Positions 22,819 to 31,618 of a DNA stretch of 37,057 nt are shown here, piece after piece (within the stretch, counting starts at the first letter, position 1; every line of letters starts with the position of its first letter). The position numbers were made by a program, and so were the translations under genes. The notes below the pieces were generated by a model that was not told where the DNA came from, searched no databases, and saw only the letters and a program-made list of their open reading frames with translations. This DNA is from Planctomycetales bacterium (GTDB taxonomy: Bacteria > Planctomycetota > UBA11346). The DNA lies in contig JANYGY010000155.1 in assembly GCA_025362255.1 (NCBI GenBank), positions 1 through 37,057 of the forward strand, written 5' to 3'.

Positions 22819-24726
22819 GTGTCTGTCACCCGTTTTTTTTCTCCGCTTGCGATCGGGGTCGTCCTGGTGCTCACCGCACTGGGGGCTTTGGTGGTCATCC
22901 TGCTCGCTGGTGAAAGTCGGCTCATCGACCACTTGGTGCAGGACAAGGTGGTCGAGCTGGCGCAATCGCACGATCGCTGGCGCACCGAGCTGCAGGCCAC
23001 CCTGGCCAGTGGGGAATCAAGCATCCAACGATTTGCCGCGCTGGTCTCGACCATCGGCACCAAAGACGGCGTGTCGGCGGCGGCCCGCGCCGATTGGGAA
23101 TCTCGATTCGCGCGCGACATCGCCCAGGATCCAGATGGCGCCTGGCGCTCTCGCCCGGAGCGCTTCGATGCCAACCGCGATGCCGGCGTGTGGATTCCGA
23201 AAACCGGCAAGCTCGATGCCCAGATGCATTATTTTTATGCCCGCTGCGCGGAGGTCACCGCCTATTACGGCTTCGGAGCGCGGGACTCGTATTTCGGCAA
23301 CACGTGGCTGCTCGCGGCGGCCCAGGGTGAAGTCGAGTTCGATCCTGACACGCCGCGTTTCATCTACGATGCGGGCAACGATTTCCCGTATGCCGACAGC
23401 CCGTGGATGGCCCTCGTCGAGCCGACCGCCAATCCCGAGGGCCGGGTCCAGTGGACGCCGGCGAGCTACGATCCGATCGCAGCCAAGTGGCTCGTGAGCG
23501 CGGTGGCGCCATGGCAGATGGACGGCGTCTGGGCCGGTTCGGTCGGCCATGATCTGGTGATCGATGTGCTGCTGCAGAACCATCGCCAAGCCCTGCCGTT
23601 GAAAGAGCAGGAGCTGCTGGTGTTTGACCGTGATGGCCTGCTCATCGCTTCGACCCTGCACGCCGAACGCATCGCCAAGGCCGGCGGGAAATTGACGATC
23701 AAGGATCTCGACGATCCACGCAGCCTGGCGGCCCTGACGGTCGTCACCGCTCACTCCGATGATGTCGCGCATGTCGATGATGCCGGTGACCTCGTGCTCG
23801 TTGGGCGGATCACCGGCCCGGGCTGGACAACGGTGACGCTCGCCCCGACCCGGCAACTCACCGTCACAGTCAGCCAACAGTTCTCTTACCTGCGCTGGTC
23901 ATTGATCGGTGCCATCGGTCTCGTCGGCCTGCTGACCTTGGTCATCTTCCTGATCGACGTGAAACGGCGCACCCGGGTGACCCTGGATTCGCAAAAAGCG
24001 GCCGCGGCCGCGGTGCGCGCCCGCCAAGCCGCCGAACAGGCGAATCTGGTTAAGGGCCGCTTCCTCGCCAACATGAGCCACGAGATCCGCACGCCGATGA
24101 CCGGCATCATCGGCATGGCGGAACTGCTCGCGGATTCACCGCTGGAGCCTGACCAGAAGGAACAAGTCGAAGCGATCCAGACCTCTGGCGACTCGCTGCT
24201 CGCGATCATCAACGACATCCTCGACCTGGCCAAGATCGATGCCGATCGCCTGGAGCTGACCAATGAGGTGATCGATGTCTCGCAGATCATCGACGGAGTC
24301 ATTGAGTTGTGCGCGGTCAGCGCGGCGAAAAAAGGTATCGGCATCACCCGGAGCGGCGATGAGACCTGCCCGACGCGGCGCCGGGGTGACGGCCAGCGCC
24401 TGCGTCAGGTGCTGTTCAACCTGGTGGGCAATGCGGTGAAATTCACCGCCAATGGCTGGGTTGAAATCACGCTCAGCTCGCTGCCGAACGGCGTGCGCAT
24501 CAAAATCAGCGACACCGGCATCGGCATTCCCGCAGACCATCTGCCGCACCTGTTCCAGCCCTTCAACCAAGCCGACACCAGCGACACCCGCGCCCATGGC
24601 GGCACCGGGCTGGGCTTGGCGATCACCAAGCGTTTGGTCGAACTGATGGGCGGCGACCTGCAGCTCGTCAGCCAAGTGGCCAAGGGAACGGTCGTGACGC
24701 TGGACCTGCCGCTGCGCGTGGCGTGA
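22819..24726 (+). CDS. Membrane sensor histidine kinase with an outer sensor domain
   Basis: 635 residues from the GTG at 22819. A first membrane helix (about 8-30, SPLAIGVVLVLTALGALVVI) and a second (about 358-380, SLIGAIGLVGLLTLVIFLID) enclose a periplasmic domain of about 320 residues that looks like a double-Cache fold (WIPKTGKLDAQMHYFYARCA, DSYFGNTWLLAA, LLVFDRDGLLIASTLH). The cytoplasmic part has the dimerisation/phospho-acceptor box MSHEIRTPMTGIIGM (His421) and a GHKL ATPase with N-box FNLVGNAVKF, G1 DTGIGIP and G2 GGTGLGLAITKRL. The protein ends right after the ATPase, so there is no receiver domain of the kind common in hybrid kinases with this H-box. No response-regulator gene lies nearby, so it is an orphan. 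Confidence 0.92.
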   Translation: MSVTRFFSPLAIGVVLVLTALGALVVILLAGESRLIDHLVQDKVVELAQSHDRWRTELQATLASGESSIQRFAALVSTIGTKDGVSAAARADWESRFARDIAQDPDGAWRSRPERFDANRDAGVWIPKTGKLDAQMHYFYARCAEVTAYYGFGARDSYFGNTWLLAAAQGEVEFDPDTPRFIYDAGNDFPYADSPWMALVEPTANPEGRVQWTPASYDPIAAKWLVSAVAPWQMDGVWAGSVGHDLVIDVLLQNHRQALPLKEQELLVFDRDGLLIASTLHAERIAKAGGKLTIKDLDDPRSLAALTVVTAHSDDVAHVDDAGDLVLVGRITGPGWTTVTLAPTRQLTVTVSQQFSYLRWSLIGAIGLVGLLTLVIFLIDVKRRTRVTLDSQKAAAAAVRARQAAEQANLVKGRFLANMSHEIRTPMTGIIGMAELLADSPLEPDQKEQVEAIQTSGDSLLAIINDILDLAKIDADRLELTNEVIDVSQIIDGVIELCAVSAAKKGIGITRSGDETCPTRRRGDGQRLRQVLFNLVGNAVKFTANGWVEITLSSLPNGVRIKISDTGIGIPADHLPHLFQPFNQADTSDTRAHGGTGLGLAITKRLVELMGGDLQLVSQVAKGTVVTLDLPLRVA

Positions 24727-24763
24727 GGCGGGGTTCTCTTCGCTGGAAATTTTTTGAAAAAGA

Positions 24764-24788
24764 CACATGGGCGGGCCGCCCATGCCAC
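24764..24788. repeat. Single inverted-orientation copy of the interspersed palindromic repeat
   Basis: CACATGGGCGG then GCCGCCCATGCCAC, 37 bases after the histidine kinase stop. The centre here is GGG-CC (CATGGGCGG next to GCCGCCCATG), so it is close to a perfect palindrome, unlike the copies with CTC at the centre. Preceded by a T-rich stretch (24750-24756) and AAAAAG. Confidence 0.85.
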
Positions 24789-24912
24789 GGAGGAGCTTGG
24801 AAATGACGCCTGGGGTGGCGGCCCAAAGGGTACCTCAGTGGTCAGAGGCGCTCAGCGGTGAAACTGAAATTCCGCACTGTCATTTGGTGGCTTCGTCCGC
24901 ACTTTTTCTGTC

Positions 24913-25107
24913 ATGCCCGAGGTTCGTATCACGTGGCGCTCGGCCGATGGCGAAGAGCGCGAAGAGCTGTGGCCGTCGGTCGAACGCTTTCGCTTGTGGG
25001 CCCGGGCCCAGGGCCTGCGCTGTGCCTGGACCGCCTACTGCCAGCCGCCTGATGCGACCGGTGACGACGACGACGAGTGGCTGGTCCTGGATCTTGGCCA
25101 GCTCTGA
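24913..25107 (+). CDS. Small hypothetical protein, 64 residues
   Basis: Starts MPEVRITWRSADGEEREELW and ends in a Gly/Asp-rich acidic tail (DATGDDDDEWLVLDLGQL). A beta-strand-like start, an amphipathic stretch (VERFRLWARAQGLRCAW) and the acidic end suggest a small folded protein, but I do not recognise it. There is no convincing Shine-Dalgarno site. It stops nine bases before the stop of the convergent aroK. It may be real, because the frame is protein-like and does not overlap a known gene on either strand. Confidence 0.5.
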   Translation: MPEVRITWRSADGEEREELWPSVERFRLWARAQGLRCAWTAYCQPPDATGDDDDEWLVLDLGQL

Positions 25108-25116
25108 GGCGGTTGA

Positions 25117-25650
25117 TCAGATCACCGCGCGGGTCGCCAATTCGTTGACTAGGCACTCGGCGACCTCGCCGGCAGAGGGCCTGGTCTCGACCGTACAGTG
25201 AGCGAGTTCGCGGTAGAGCGGCTCGCGTTGCGCGATCAGCGCCGGGGCTTCGTCTATCGGGTTGCTGCCGGTGAGGCTCGGCCGACCTCCGAGATGATGA
25301 CGCAGGCGCTCTTGAATCACCGCCACCGGGGCTTCGAGGTACGCCACCAGACCACCGCGCGCGGCGATCAGCTGGCGATTGGCCGGCCGCAGCACCACGC
25401 CGCCGCCGGTGGCCAGGACCATCGGCGCGTCGCTGGCGAGGATGCGCGCGATCGCCGTCTGCTCGGCATCGCGAAAAGCGGCTTCACCCTGGGCCTTGAA
25501 GAACGCGGCGATCGACATGCCGACTTGATGTTCGATCTCGCTATCGGCATCGACGAACGGCCACGCCAAGCGTGCCGCCACGAGCCGCCCGACGGTGGAT
25601 TTTCCACAGGCGCGAAAGCCGATGAGGGTCAAGCGATGGAGGTCGGGCAT
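25117..25650 (-). CDS. aroK: Shikimate kinase
   Basis: 177 residues from the ATG at 25650. It phosphorylates shikimate at the 3-hydroxyl with ATP, in chorismate synthesis. Signatures: Walker A GFRACGKSTVGRLVAARL (about 9-26), DADSEIEHQVG (shikimate-binding D-x-D), FRDAE, TGGGVVLRP and LGGRPSLTG in the lid region. Family length is about 170-180. The start is seven bases after the stop of the parvulin gene, so it is the last gene of the operon. The open frame continues much further upstream but without homology. Confidence 0.95.
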   Translation of the reverse strand: MPDLHRLTLIGFRACGKSTVGRLVAARLAWPFVDADSEIEHQVGMSIAAFFKAQGEAAFRDAEQTAIARILASDAPMVLATGGGVVLRPANRQLIAARGGLVAYLEAPVAVIQERLRHHLGGRPSLTGSNPIDEAPALIAQREPLYRELAHCTVETRPSAGEVAECLVNELATRAVI

Positions 25651-25657
25651 GATGCGG

Positions 25658-26848
25658 TCAGCGCTTGCCGTTGATGATGTCTGGCAGGCTGGCGTATTCG
25701 ATCTTGGCGTCGTGGCGTAAGGTCTTGAGCAAGGCTTCGGTGCGCTGCTCGAGCGAATCGTCGATGCGATCGGCCTTGATCGCGGCGCGCAGATCCTCGT
25801 ACACCGGCTCCTTGAGCGGCCGATGAGCCTCGACCTGGGCCAGCTCGATGCCCCAATCGCCCGCCGCCATCGGCGGCAAGAGCATCGGGAAACGCTCAAC
25901 CGCCCACGCCGCATTGAGCAAGTCGACGCCGAGGACGCGGGCCTTGGGATCGGCGCGTTTGCCGGCGCGATCGACCCACCCGGCGCGGCCACCTGGCGCG
26001 ACATCGGTGTCGTAGCCGCGCGCGTACAGCGCCCATACCTGACCGAACGGCAACTCCTTGGCCGCGATCTGGCGGTGCAACGCATCCATCACCGACATCA
26101 AGCGTTCGCGTTCAGCAGCAGTCACCGTCGGCGTACCCCCGGGGCCCGGCTCGCGCTGAAAGGGGATCGCGATCAGGGACAGCTTCACGCCTTCGGTCTG
26201 GCGCCAGCGTTCGCGATGGGCCGCGAACCACGCGCGCAGATCGTCGTCATCCCACTCGTCCTTCGCCCGCTGATGCACCAGCGCTTGAAGGCCGGCGAGC
26301 ATGCGGAACCCGGGCTGGGCGCGAAAAAGCTCGGGTGTCATTTTTTCTTTGACGCTGAGGTAGTTGACGAAATCGATGCGCGCGTTTTCACCGGATTTTG
26401 CCTGCTGCTCTTCGAATTTCAGTTTCATGCGCTCCCACGTCGCATCGAATTCCGCCTGGCCGACGACGATTCCGGCAGCCGCGATCGCCTGCTCGACCAG
26501 CCGGATGTTGATCATCTCATCGCGCACCTTGCCGGCACCCTTGCGCAGCAGGGCGTCGGCCAGTTCGCGACGGCCGATCTTGTTGAAGCCGATGGTCAGG
26601 ACGGTGTCGTCATCCTTCAGCTTGGTGAAGTCGAGCTGCTGCAACTGGCTGTGCACCCATTCTTCGACCAGGTCGGCACCTTCCTTGCGCAGCAGGGCGT
26701 CCTCGATGTCGCGCAGGGTCAGCGCGACTCCGTTGACTGTGGCGACGGTCAACGGCTTGGGCGGAACCACGGGTTCAGCCCCGGATGCGGCCCCCGACGC
26801 AAAAAAGAGCACCGCGCAAGCGACAGCGAGCAGAAAAAAACAGCGCAT
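25658..26848 (-). CDS. Secreted parvulin-type peptidyl-prolyl isomerase (SurA/PrsA-like)
   Basis: 396 residues from the ATG at 26848, which has an AGGA site five bases before it; a TTG at 26869 is less likely. A signal peptide (RCFFLLAVACAVLFFASGAA) ends near residue 24 at ASG-AE. The N-terminal SurA-like helical part (about 30-200) contains TVATVNGVALTLRDIEDALL. The parvulin domain follows (about 215-340: GVKLSLIAIPF, LPFGQVWALYARGYDTD, APGGRAGWVDRAG). The usual 'ISH-I' start of parvulins is changed to LIAIP, so isomerase activity is uncertain and a pure chaperone role is possible. It would act in the periplasm on outer-membrane proteins. The gene lies 17 bases after ksgA's stop and seven before aroK. 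Confidence 0.85.
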   Translation of the reverse strand: MRCFFLLAVACAVLFFASGAASGAEPVVPPKPLTVATVNGVALTLRDIEDALLRKEGADLVEEWVHSQLQQLDFTKLKDDDTVLTIGFNKIGRRELADALLRKGAGKVRDEMINIRLVEQAIAAAGIVVGQAEFDATWERMKLKFEEQQAKSGENARIDFVNYLSVKEKMTPELFRAQPGFRMLAGLQALVHQRAKDEWDDDDLRAWFAAHRERWRQTEGVKLSLIAIPFQREPGPGGTPTVTAAERERLMSVMDALHRQIAAKELPFGQVWALYARGYDTDVAPGGRAGWVDRAGKRADPKARVLGVDLLNAAWAVERFPMLLPPMAAGDWGIELAQVEAHRPLKEPVYEDLRAAIKADRIDDSLEQRTEALLKTLRHDAKIEYASLPDIINGKR

Positions 26849-26865
26849 GGAAGTCCTGACCGGAT

Positions 26866-27723
26866 TCAATCGTGAGTCGTTGGCTGGTCCGCGCGCACCA
26901 GGGCGAACAGCGCTACCAGCTCAGACGAGGAAAGCGTTTCGAGTCGTCGGGTAAGGTCCAGGCCGCCCGCGATGCAGGCGGCCTCGGCGCGGTCGCGGGC
27001 CATGCCCGCATCGCGCAGCGCGCCCGGCAGCACTTTGCGCCGATAGGCGAACACGTCGCGGCACCAGCGGCCAAACCCGGGTGGCAATGGCCGTTGCGGC
27101 GACCACGTCAGGATCGCGCTGTCGACCCGCGGCGGCGGAAAGAAACACCCCGGCGGCAACTGGCGGACGATCTTCGGCTCGCCGGCAGCTTGCAGCACCG
27201 CCGCGGTCGCGCCCCACGCGGCATCACCCGGCTTGCTGACCAGCCGCTGCGCCGCTTCTTTTTGAATGGTCACGACCAGCCGCTCGGGCGGGATCGGCAG
27301 AGCCACCGCATTCAGGATCACCGGCAGGGCGACGTCATACGGCAGGTTCGCCGCCAAGCGCCAGGGACCCACCGCGGCAAAGTCCTCGATCGCCGGATGC
27401 AGGCGGTTCTTGGTCGCCAGCGCGTCGCCATGAATGAGCTGAAGACCGAGCGGCACCAAGGTGCGTTGAAGGAGAGCATGCAGGCCCTGATCCAGCTCGA
27501 CCGCGAGCACGGTCGCCCCGGCTGCCAGCAAGCGCTCGGTGAGCACCCCGGTGCCCGGGCCGACTTCGATGAAGCGACCGCCAGGCAGGGGGCCGGCGGC
27601 CGCGACCAGGGCCGCGACCGCCGCCTCGTCGACCATGAAATTCTGCCCGAGTCGATGCAGCGGCGTTAACCCATCGCCCGCCAGCGCAGCGCTGATGCGG
27701 GCCTTGAGTGACGGCGTGCTCAT
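26866..27723 (-). CDS. ksgA: 16S rRNA dimethyladenosine transferase
   Basis: 285 residues. It dimethylates the two adjacent adenosines in the 3'-terminal loop of 16S rRNA, using S-adenosylmethionine, late in small-subunit assembly. Signatures: LGQNFMVDE (about 24-32), SAM motif IEVGPGTGVLTERL, acidic turn AVELD, HGDAL, and the catalytic N-L-P-Y motif (LAANLPYDVALPV), with the late VDSAILTW and the small C-terminal helical domain. The ATG at 27723 overlaps the upstream stop by four bases (ATGA). The open frame is slightly longer than typical (about 265-275). Confidence 0.96.
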   Translation of the reverse strand: MSTPSLKARISAALAGDGLTPLHRLGQNFMVDEAAVAALVAAAGPLPGGRFIEVGPGTGVLTERLLAAGATVLAVELDQGLHALLQRTLVPLGLQLIHGDALATKNRLHPAIEDFAAVGPWRLAANLPYDVALPVILNAVALPIPPERLVVTIQKEAAQRLVSKPGDAAWGATAAVLQAAGEPKIVRQLPPGCFFPPPRVDSAILTWSPQRPLPPGFGRWCRDVFAYRRKVLPGALRDAGMARDRAEAACIAGGLDLTRRLETLSSSELVALFALVRADQPTTHD

Positions 27724-30020
27724 TGCCCAAAAGCCGCGGCGTCAGGCAGGGCCTCGGCCACGCTCGACCCCGACAGCATCGCCCGACCGCGCGGAAAGCG
27801 GCTGCCACCACGATTCGACCACACATGCACCGGCGTGCCGGCTGCCGTCGGGCGCAGCACCGCCAGGGTCAGCAGCTCGGTCGGCAGTGAGACGTCGCCG
27901 CCGATCGCCGGCACCGCGCAGGTGATGGCCGCGACGATGTCCCCAGCTGCCGGCTCCGGCACTCGCGCATCGATCACCGTGCTATCCGACACCACCAGAG
28001 ACCCAAGGGTTCTGAAATAACGCCGCACTGCTACCGCATCTGCGGCCTTGGCCGCATCGCTGCCGCTCGTCACCTGCCACCCCGCACCCGACCGCGCGAG
28101 AATCACCAGCGTGCCGTCGGCGCGTCTGATCTCGACTCGCGTGACCACGCTGGCAACCACGGGAAAAACCAAGCCATCATTGAATGCAGCGCGCAATTCC
28201 TCCATGGTGTCGGAATCCAGGGTGAAGCGCAGCCCGAGATCCTTGTCGACGCAGGTCCACCCCGCCGCCGACCGCTTGGCGGCAAAGCCCCAATCTTGCG
28301 CCGCGGTCAGATCAAGGTCGGTCTCATCGTTCGAGGCCTGGCCACCGACCACGGCCGCAAACCGCACATCGAATTCGAAATCCGGCGCGGCGAGCAGGTC
28401 GCGCGCGCTTTCCCGCAGCGCATCCCCAGCCTTGCCATCGGGAACCACCAGGGCGAGATCCGCGACCCGCGCCCCCACCAGCACCCGCACCAGTCGATCG
28501 ATCGCGGCTCCGGACACCGGGGCCGCTGACGCGGCAGAGGCAGTTCCGGAAGCCAGCGCTGAAGCAGGCACGGAAGCCGGATACGTGCGCACCCAGGTGC
28601 CGCCGTCGGTGCGCGCCACGACCTCATCGCGGGGCGGCGATTCGTCGCGGAACCGCCGCTGGATCTTGGCCACGCGAGTGGGATCACGGCGGGTGAGTCG
28701 GGGATCGAGAAAGCGTTCGGGGGCGAAAGCGGCGCGCAGCAGGCCGTCATCGTCGATCCGTCCACGATGGCTGGCGGTGATCAATTCGCCGCCAGCCAGG
28801 GCAAAACGCAGCGTCTGACCGCCCGGACGGTCAGAGGCGACGCTGATCACCAGCGCGTCATCCGGCACGTTGGCAAGGGCAGTGCGATCGGCCACCGGCT
28901 CGCGCACCGAGACCGAAGACACCAGCGCGGCGAGCTGCTCGATCGCGTCATCGGGGGCGCTTTCGCGACCGTTGCTCCACGCGACATCCCAGAAGAAACC
29001 ACCGACGGCAGGCGGCTTTTCGCGCCGGCGCAGGCTCCACCACGGCGTCCTGCCGTGCGCCACATCGACCTGCAGCACGTCATCCTTGGCGATGGTGTTG
29101 AACAGTTCGATCAGCGGATTGCGGGTGAACGCGGTGAGGGCGGTGCGCAGTTCGGCGAGTTGACCGGTGCCGACGTGCTGCACGGGAAAGCCGCTGATCG
29201 CGATCACCCCCCGCAGTCCATCCGAGTGCAGGGTAACCGTCCGCACCGGCTGCGCCGCAAAGCTGAACTGACCGGGCACGGCACCCGGCGAACCGGGAGC
29301 CGGGGACCCGGCGCTGGCGGGCAGCTCGACCACGCCCACCACCGGCAAGCCGATCGCCGGCTGGCCTTCCAGATCGTCGATCGAGATCCGCGCCAGCAGC
29401 GACATCAGTACCGTCACCCGGGCGTTGAAGGCGGGGCGATTACGGAACAATTCGGCCTGCCATTGGCCCTCTTCGTTGACCAGGCTCAAGCCATCGACGG
29501 TCAGCCGGTTGGCAGTGCTCGGGGTCGCCAGCACCGCGGCTCGGAACGGGGGTTTGGCCGCCGCGTCGATCCCGGCGAGGGCGGCGGGGTTGACCGCGTA
29601 CAGGGTCCGCTCGATGCCGTTCCAGATGTACGCCTGCTCGCCACTGCCACCCCAGCGCAGGCGAACGCTGCCATCGTCGGTGATCGCCTCGCGGCTATCG
29701 TCGATCCCGTATGCCGACAACTGGCCTTCGCCGATGTCGCGGATCACTTTCGCCGCCGGCACGTCGATCGCCGAAAAAGCGCCCCAGATGCGCGGCGCTT
29801 TTTCGGCGTCGGTGGCGAATTCGTAGCTTGAGCTGCCGACCTTCACGGTGGTCACGTCGCGTCCGACCTTGGCGCTGATGCCCCCGCTGCGCACGGTGTA
29901 ATCCCGCGCGGCGACCGGCCCGAGGATCTTGACCCCGATCACCTCGGGTGTCGGCCACCACGCATAAGCTCCGAAAATTCCGATCACCAGAACCGCGAAC
30001 AGGTAGCCAAGTCGGCTCAT
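27720..30020 (-). CDS. DUF4340-like membrane-anchored protein, function unknown
   Basis: 766 residues with a single N-terminal anchor (LGYLFAVLVIGIFGAYAWW, about 4-22) and a large outer part rich in beta strands. It reads like two or more related repeats of the DUF4340 type: GVKILGPVAARDYTVRSGGI, EGQLSAYGID, and later VTRVEIRRADGTLVILARSG, GWQVTSG, DAVAVRRYFRTLGSL. DUF4340 proteins are often encoded beside ABC-2 transporter subunits or 'auxiliary' GldG-like proteins and are thought to lie in the periplasm; that partner is not here. Instead the gene sits between scpB (three bases upstream) and ksgA (ATGA overlap). Family assignment is by pattern, not by search. Confidence 0.6.
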   Translation of the reverse strand: MSRLGYLFAVLVIGIFGAYAWWPTPEVIGVKILGPVAARDYTVRSGGISAKVGRDVTTVKVGSSSYEFATDAEKAPRIWGAFSAIDVPAAKVIRDIGEGQLSAYGIDDSREAITDDGSVRLRWGGSGEQAYIWNGIERTLYAVNPAALAGIDAAAKPPFRAAVLATPSTANRLTVDGLSLVNEEGQWQAELFRNRPAFNARVTVLMSLLARISIDDLEGQPAIGLPVVGVVELPASAGSPAPGSPGAVPGQFSFAAQPVRTVTLHSDGLRGVIAISGFPVQHVGTGQLAELRTALTAFTRNPLIELFNTIAKDDVLQVDVAHGRTPWWSLRRREKPPAVGGFFWDVAWSNGRESAPDDAIEQLAALVSSVSVREPVADRTALANVPDDALVISVASDRPGGQTLRFALAGGELITASHRGRIDDDGLLRAAFAPERFLDPRLTRRDPTRVAKIQRRFRDESPPRDEVVARTDGGTWVRTYPASVPASALASGTASAASAAPVSGAAIDRLVRVLVGARVADLALVVPDGKAGDALRESARDLLAAPDFEFDVRFAAVVGGQASNDETDLDLTAAQDWGFAAKRSAAGWTCVDKDLGLRFTLDSDTMEELRAAFNDGLVFPVVASVVTRVEIRRADGTLVILARSGAGWQVTSGSDAAKAADAVAVRRYFRTLGSLVVSDSTVIDARVPEPAAGDIVAAITCAVPAIGGDVSLPTELLTLAVLRPTAAGTPVHVWSNRGGSRFPRGRAMLSGSSVAEALPDAAAFGQ

Positions 30021-30023
30021 GGA

Positions 30024-30737
30024 TTAATCGCCAAATTCATGGCGCTTCGGCAGATCAGCGGGCGAGCCGAGGCCAAAGCGGGTGAGGAAATGATCAGTGG
30101 TGCCATAGAGCAACGGCCGCCCCAGGGCGTGATCGTCGCGGCCAACCACCGCCACCAATTTGAGGTCCATCAGCTGGCGCAGTACGGGTCCGCACTGGAC
30201 CCCGCGCACGTCTTCGATCGCGCCGCGCGCGACCGGCTGCTTATAGGCGACCACTGCCAGCGCCTCGAACGCGCCCTTCGATAGTTTGGTCGGCAACTCC
30301 TTGCGCTCGAGCTGACGGACCCACGGATAAAACGCGGCCCGGGTCATCAGGCGCCAGCCGTTGGCTTCGCGCCGCAGTTCCCAGCCGCGCCGCTCGTGCG
30401 CGAACCGGGCCGCCAGCCCGGTGAGGAAACCATCGAGATACGCCGCGCTGGTGCCGGGCAGGCAGCCCGCGAGACGCGCCACCGGTAGGGGTTTGGTGGC
30501 GACGAAAAGCAGGCCTTCGATCACTGCGCGCAATTCCCCAGGAGGCAGATCGGCGGCATCCGGCGGTGGTTCGGGCTCGACCTGCGCATCTGCGGGCAAC
30601 TCGGCCGGCTTGCGCTCGATCAGGCCCACGTCCTCGACCAGCAGGGCCTCGGGGGCGGCCACGTGGCCACTGGCAGGACTGGCTTCGCCCGGCTCGGAGG
30701 TCGCATCCGCCTGAGGAAGTTCGTCGGCGTCGCTCAT
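30024..30737 (-). CDS. scpB: Segregation and condensation protein B
   Basis: 237 residues. After an acidic, Pro-rich leader (1-60) not typical of shorter homologues comes the winged-helix pair: LRAVIEGLLFVATKPLPVAR (about 68-87), GWELRREANGWRLMTRAAFY, and KLSKGAFEALAVVAYKQPVA then RGVQCGPVLRQLMDLKLVAV and GRPLLYGTTDHFLTRFGL. ScpB forms the SMC-ScpA-ScpB complex that compacts and separates chromosomes. ScpA is not next to it, though elsewhere the two are often neighbours. The ATG at 30737 overlaps the upstream stop by four bases. Confidence 0.93.
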   Translation of the reverse strand: MSDADELPQADATSEPGEASPASGHVAAPEALLVEDVGLIERKPAELPADAQVEPEPPPDAADLPPGELRAVIEGLLFVATKPLPVARLAGCLPGTSAAYLDGFLTGLAARFAHERRGWELRREANGWRLMTRAAFYPWVRQLERKELPTKLSKGAFEALAVVAYKQPVARGAIEDVRGVQCGPVLRQLMDLKLVAVVGRDDHALGRPLLYGTTDHFLTRFGLGSPADLPKRHEFGD

Positions 30738-31333
30738 GCTGCCCGGCCCGCCGCAAAGCTGAGGAAATTACGCAGCAGCGCGTGTCCGTGCTCGGTGAGA
30801 AAGCTTTCCGGATGGAATTGCACGCCCTCGATCGGCAGCTCGCGATGGCGCACGCCCATCAGCTCGGGCGCTCCGACATAATCCGCATCGGCGCACCACG
30901 CGGTCGGTTCCAGGCATGCCGGCAGCTGGGCGTCGACCACCAAGCTGTGATAGCGGGTGGCGGTGAACGGCGACGGCACGTCGGCAAAAACGCCGCGGCC
31001 GTCATGGCGGATGCGGCTGGTCTTGCCATGCATCAAGCGATCCGCCCGGCGCACCGTGCCGCCAAAGGCCTGACCGATCGCCTGATGGCCCAGGCACACG
31101 CCCAGCAACGGGATCCGCTGCTGGGCCGCGGCGGTGATCAACGCCAGACTGATCCCGGCTTCGGTGGGCGAACAAGGCCCCGGCGAGATCAGGATGTGAT
31201 CCGGAGCCTCGCCGATGATCTCGGCGACCGTCTTTTCGTCATTGCGGTAGACGCGCACCTGCGCCCCCAATTCCCAAAGGTACTGCACCAGATTGTAGGT
31301 GAAGCTATCGTAGTTGTCGATGACGGTCAGCAT
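30734..31333 (-). CDS. trpG: Anthranilate/aminodeoxychorismate synthase glutamine amidotransferase subunit
   Basis: 199 residues, a class I glutamine amidotransferase that supplies ammonia to anthranilate synthase (TrpE) or aminodeoxychorismate synthase (PabB). Signatures: IDNYDSFTYNLVQYL start, ISPGPCSPTEAG, nucleophile Cys80 in GVCLGHQAIGQAFGG, the C-terminal His-Glu pair in VQFHPESFLTEHG. The sequence cannot decide TrpG from PabA; many bacteria use one for both. It is the first gene of the compact minus-strand operon and overlaps scpB as ATGA. No trpE or pabB is adjacent. Confidence 0.93.
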   Translation of the reverse strand: MLTVIDNYDSFTYNLVQYLWELGAQVRVYRNDEKTVAEIIGEAPDHILISPGPCSPTEAGISLALITAAAQQRIPLLGVCLGHQAIGQAFGGTVRRADRLMHGKTSRIRHDGRGVFADVPSPFTATRYHSLVVDAQLPACLEPTAWCADADYVGAPELMGVRHRELPIEGVQFHPESFLTEHGHALLRNFLSFAAGRAA

Positions 31334-31427
31334 GGCCAGAAGCGCAGCCTAGTGGGCCTGGATATTTGCGCAGCCGCGGAGCGCCGCCGGCCACCGGCAG
31401 ATGTCATCCACGCTGAATCAGCGCGAC

Positions 31428-31456
31428 TTGACACCCCCGCCACTTCCACATGATCC
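31428..31456 (+). promoter_or_regulatory. Likely promoter of the tRNA-Arg gene
   Basis: A perfect TTGACA (31428-31433), 17 bases, then TGATCC (31451-31456) as a weak -10 box, placing transcription start a few bases before the mature tRNA at 31467. The -35 is a full match to the sigma-70 consensus; the -10 is poor. Confidence 0.5.
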
Positions 31457-31466
31457 CGCCCCGCAC

Positions 31467-31543
31467 GCGGTGGTAGCTCAATTGGATAGAGCATCAGACT
31501 ACGGATCTGAGGGTTAGTGGTTCAAGTCCACTCCGCCGCGCCA
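31467..31543 (+). tRNA. tRNA-Arg (anticodon ACG)
   Basis: A full cloverleaf of 77 bases including the encoded CCA. Acceptor GCGGTGG pairs with CCGCCGC (one T-G). D stem GCTC/GAGC. Anticodon stem TCAGA/TCTGA with loop CTACGGA, so the anticodon is ACG (probably ICG after editing), reading CGU/CGC/CGA. T stem AGTGG/CCACT around TTCAAGT. Discriminator G, then CCA at 31541-31543. Confidence 0.97.
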
Positions 31544-31544
31544 G

Positions 31545-31583
31545 AAAGCCCTGCAACTTCACCAAGTTGCAGGGCTTTTTTTT
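31545..31583 (+). terminator. Intrinsic terminator of tRNA-Arg
   Basis: AGCCCTGCAACTT (31547-31559) and AAGTTGCAGGGCT (31564-31576) are perfect 13-base arms with a CACC loop, followed by an eight-T run (31576-31583). It starts right after the tRNA's CCA. It could also stop minus-strand transcripts of the RelE-Phd module, although the T-run on that strand is short. Confidence 0.95.
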
Positions 31584-31618
31584 AGCCCATTAAGCTAGCT
31601 GGTCAGAACCATTTTTCT

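Noticed and set aside
22481..23497. Plus-strand open frame of 338 codons over the two unknown genes and the histidine kinase start
   Set aside because: It overlaps the opposite-strand gene and the histidine kinase in another frame, and its product is Arg/Ser/Pro-rich without motifs.
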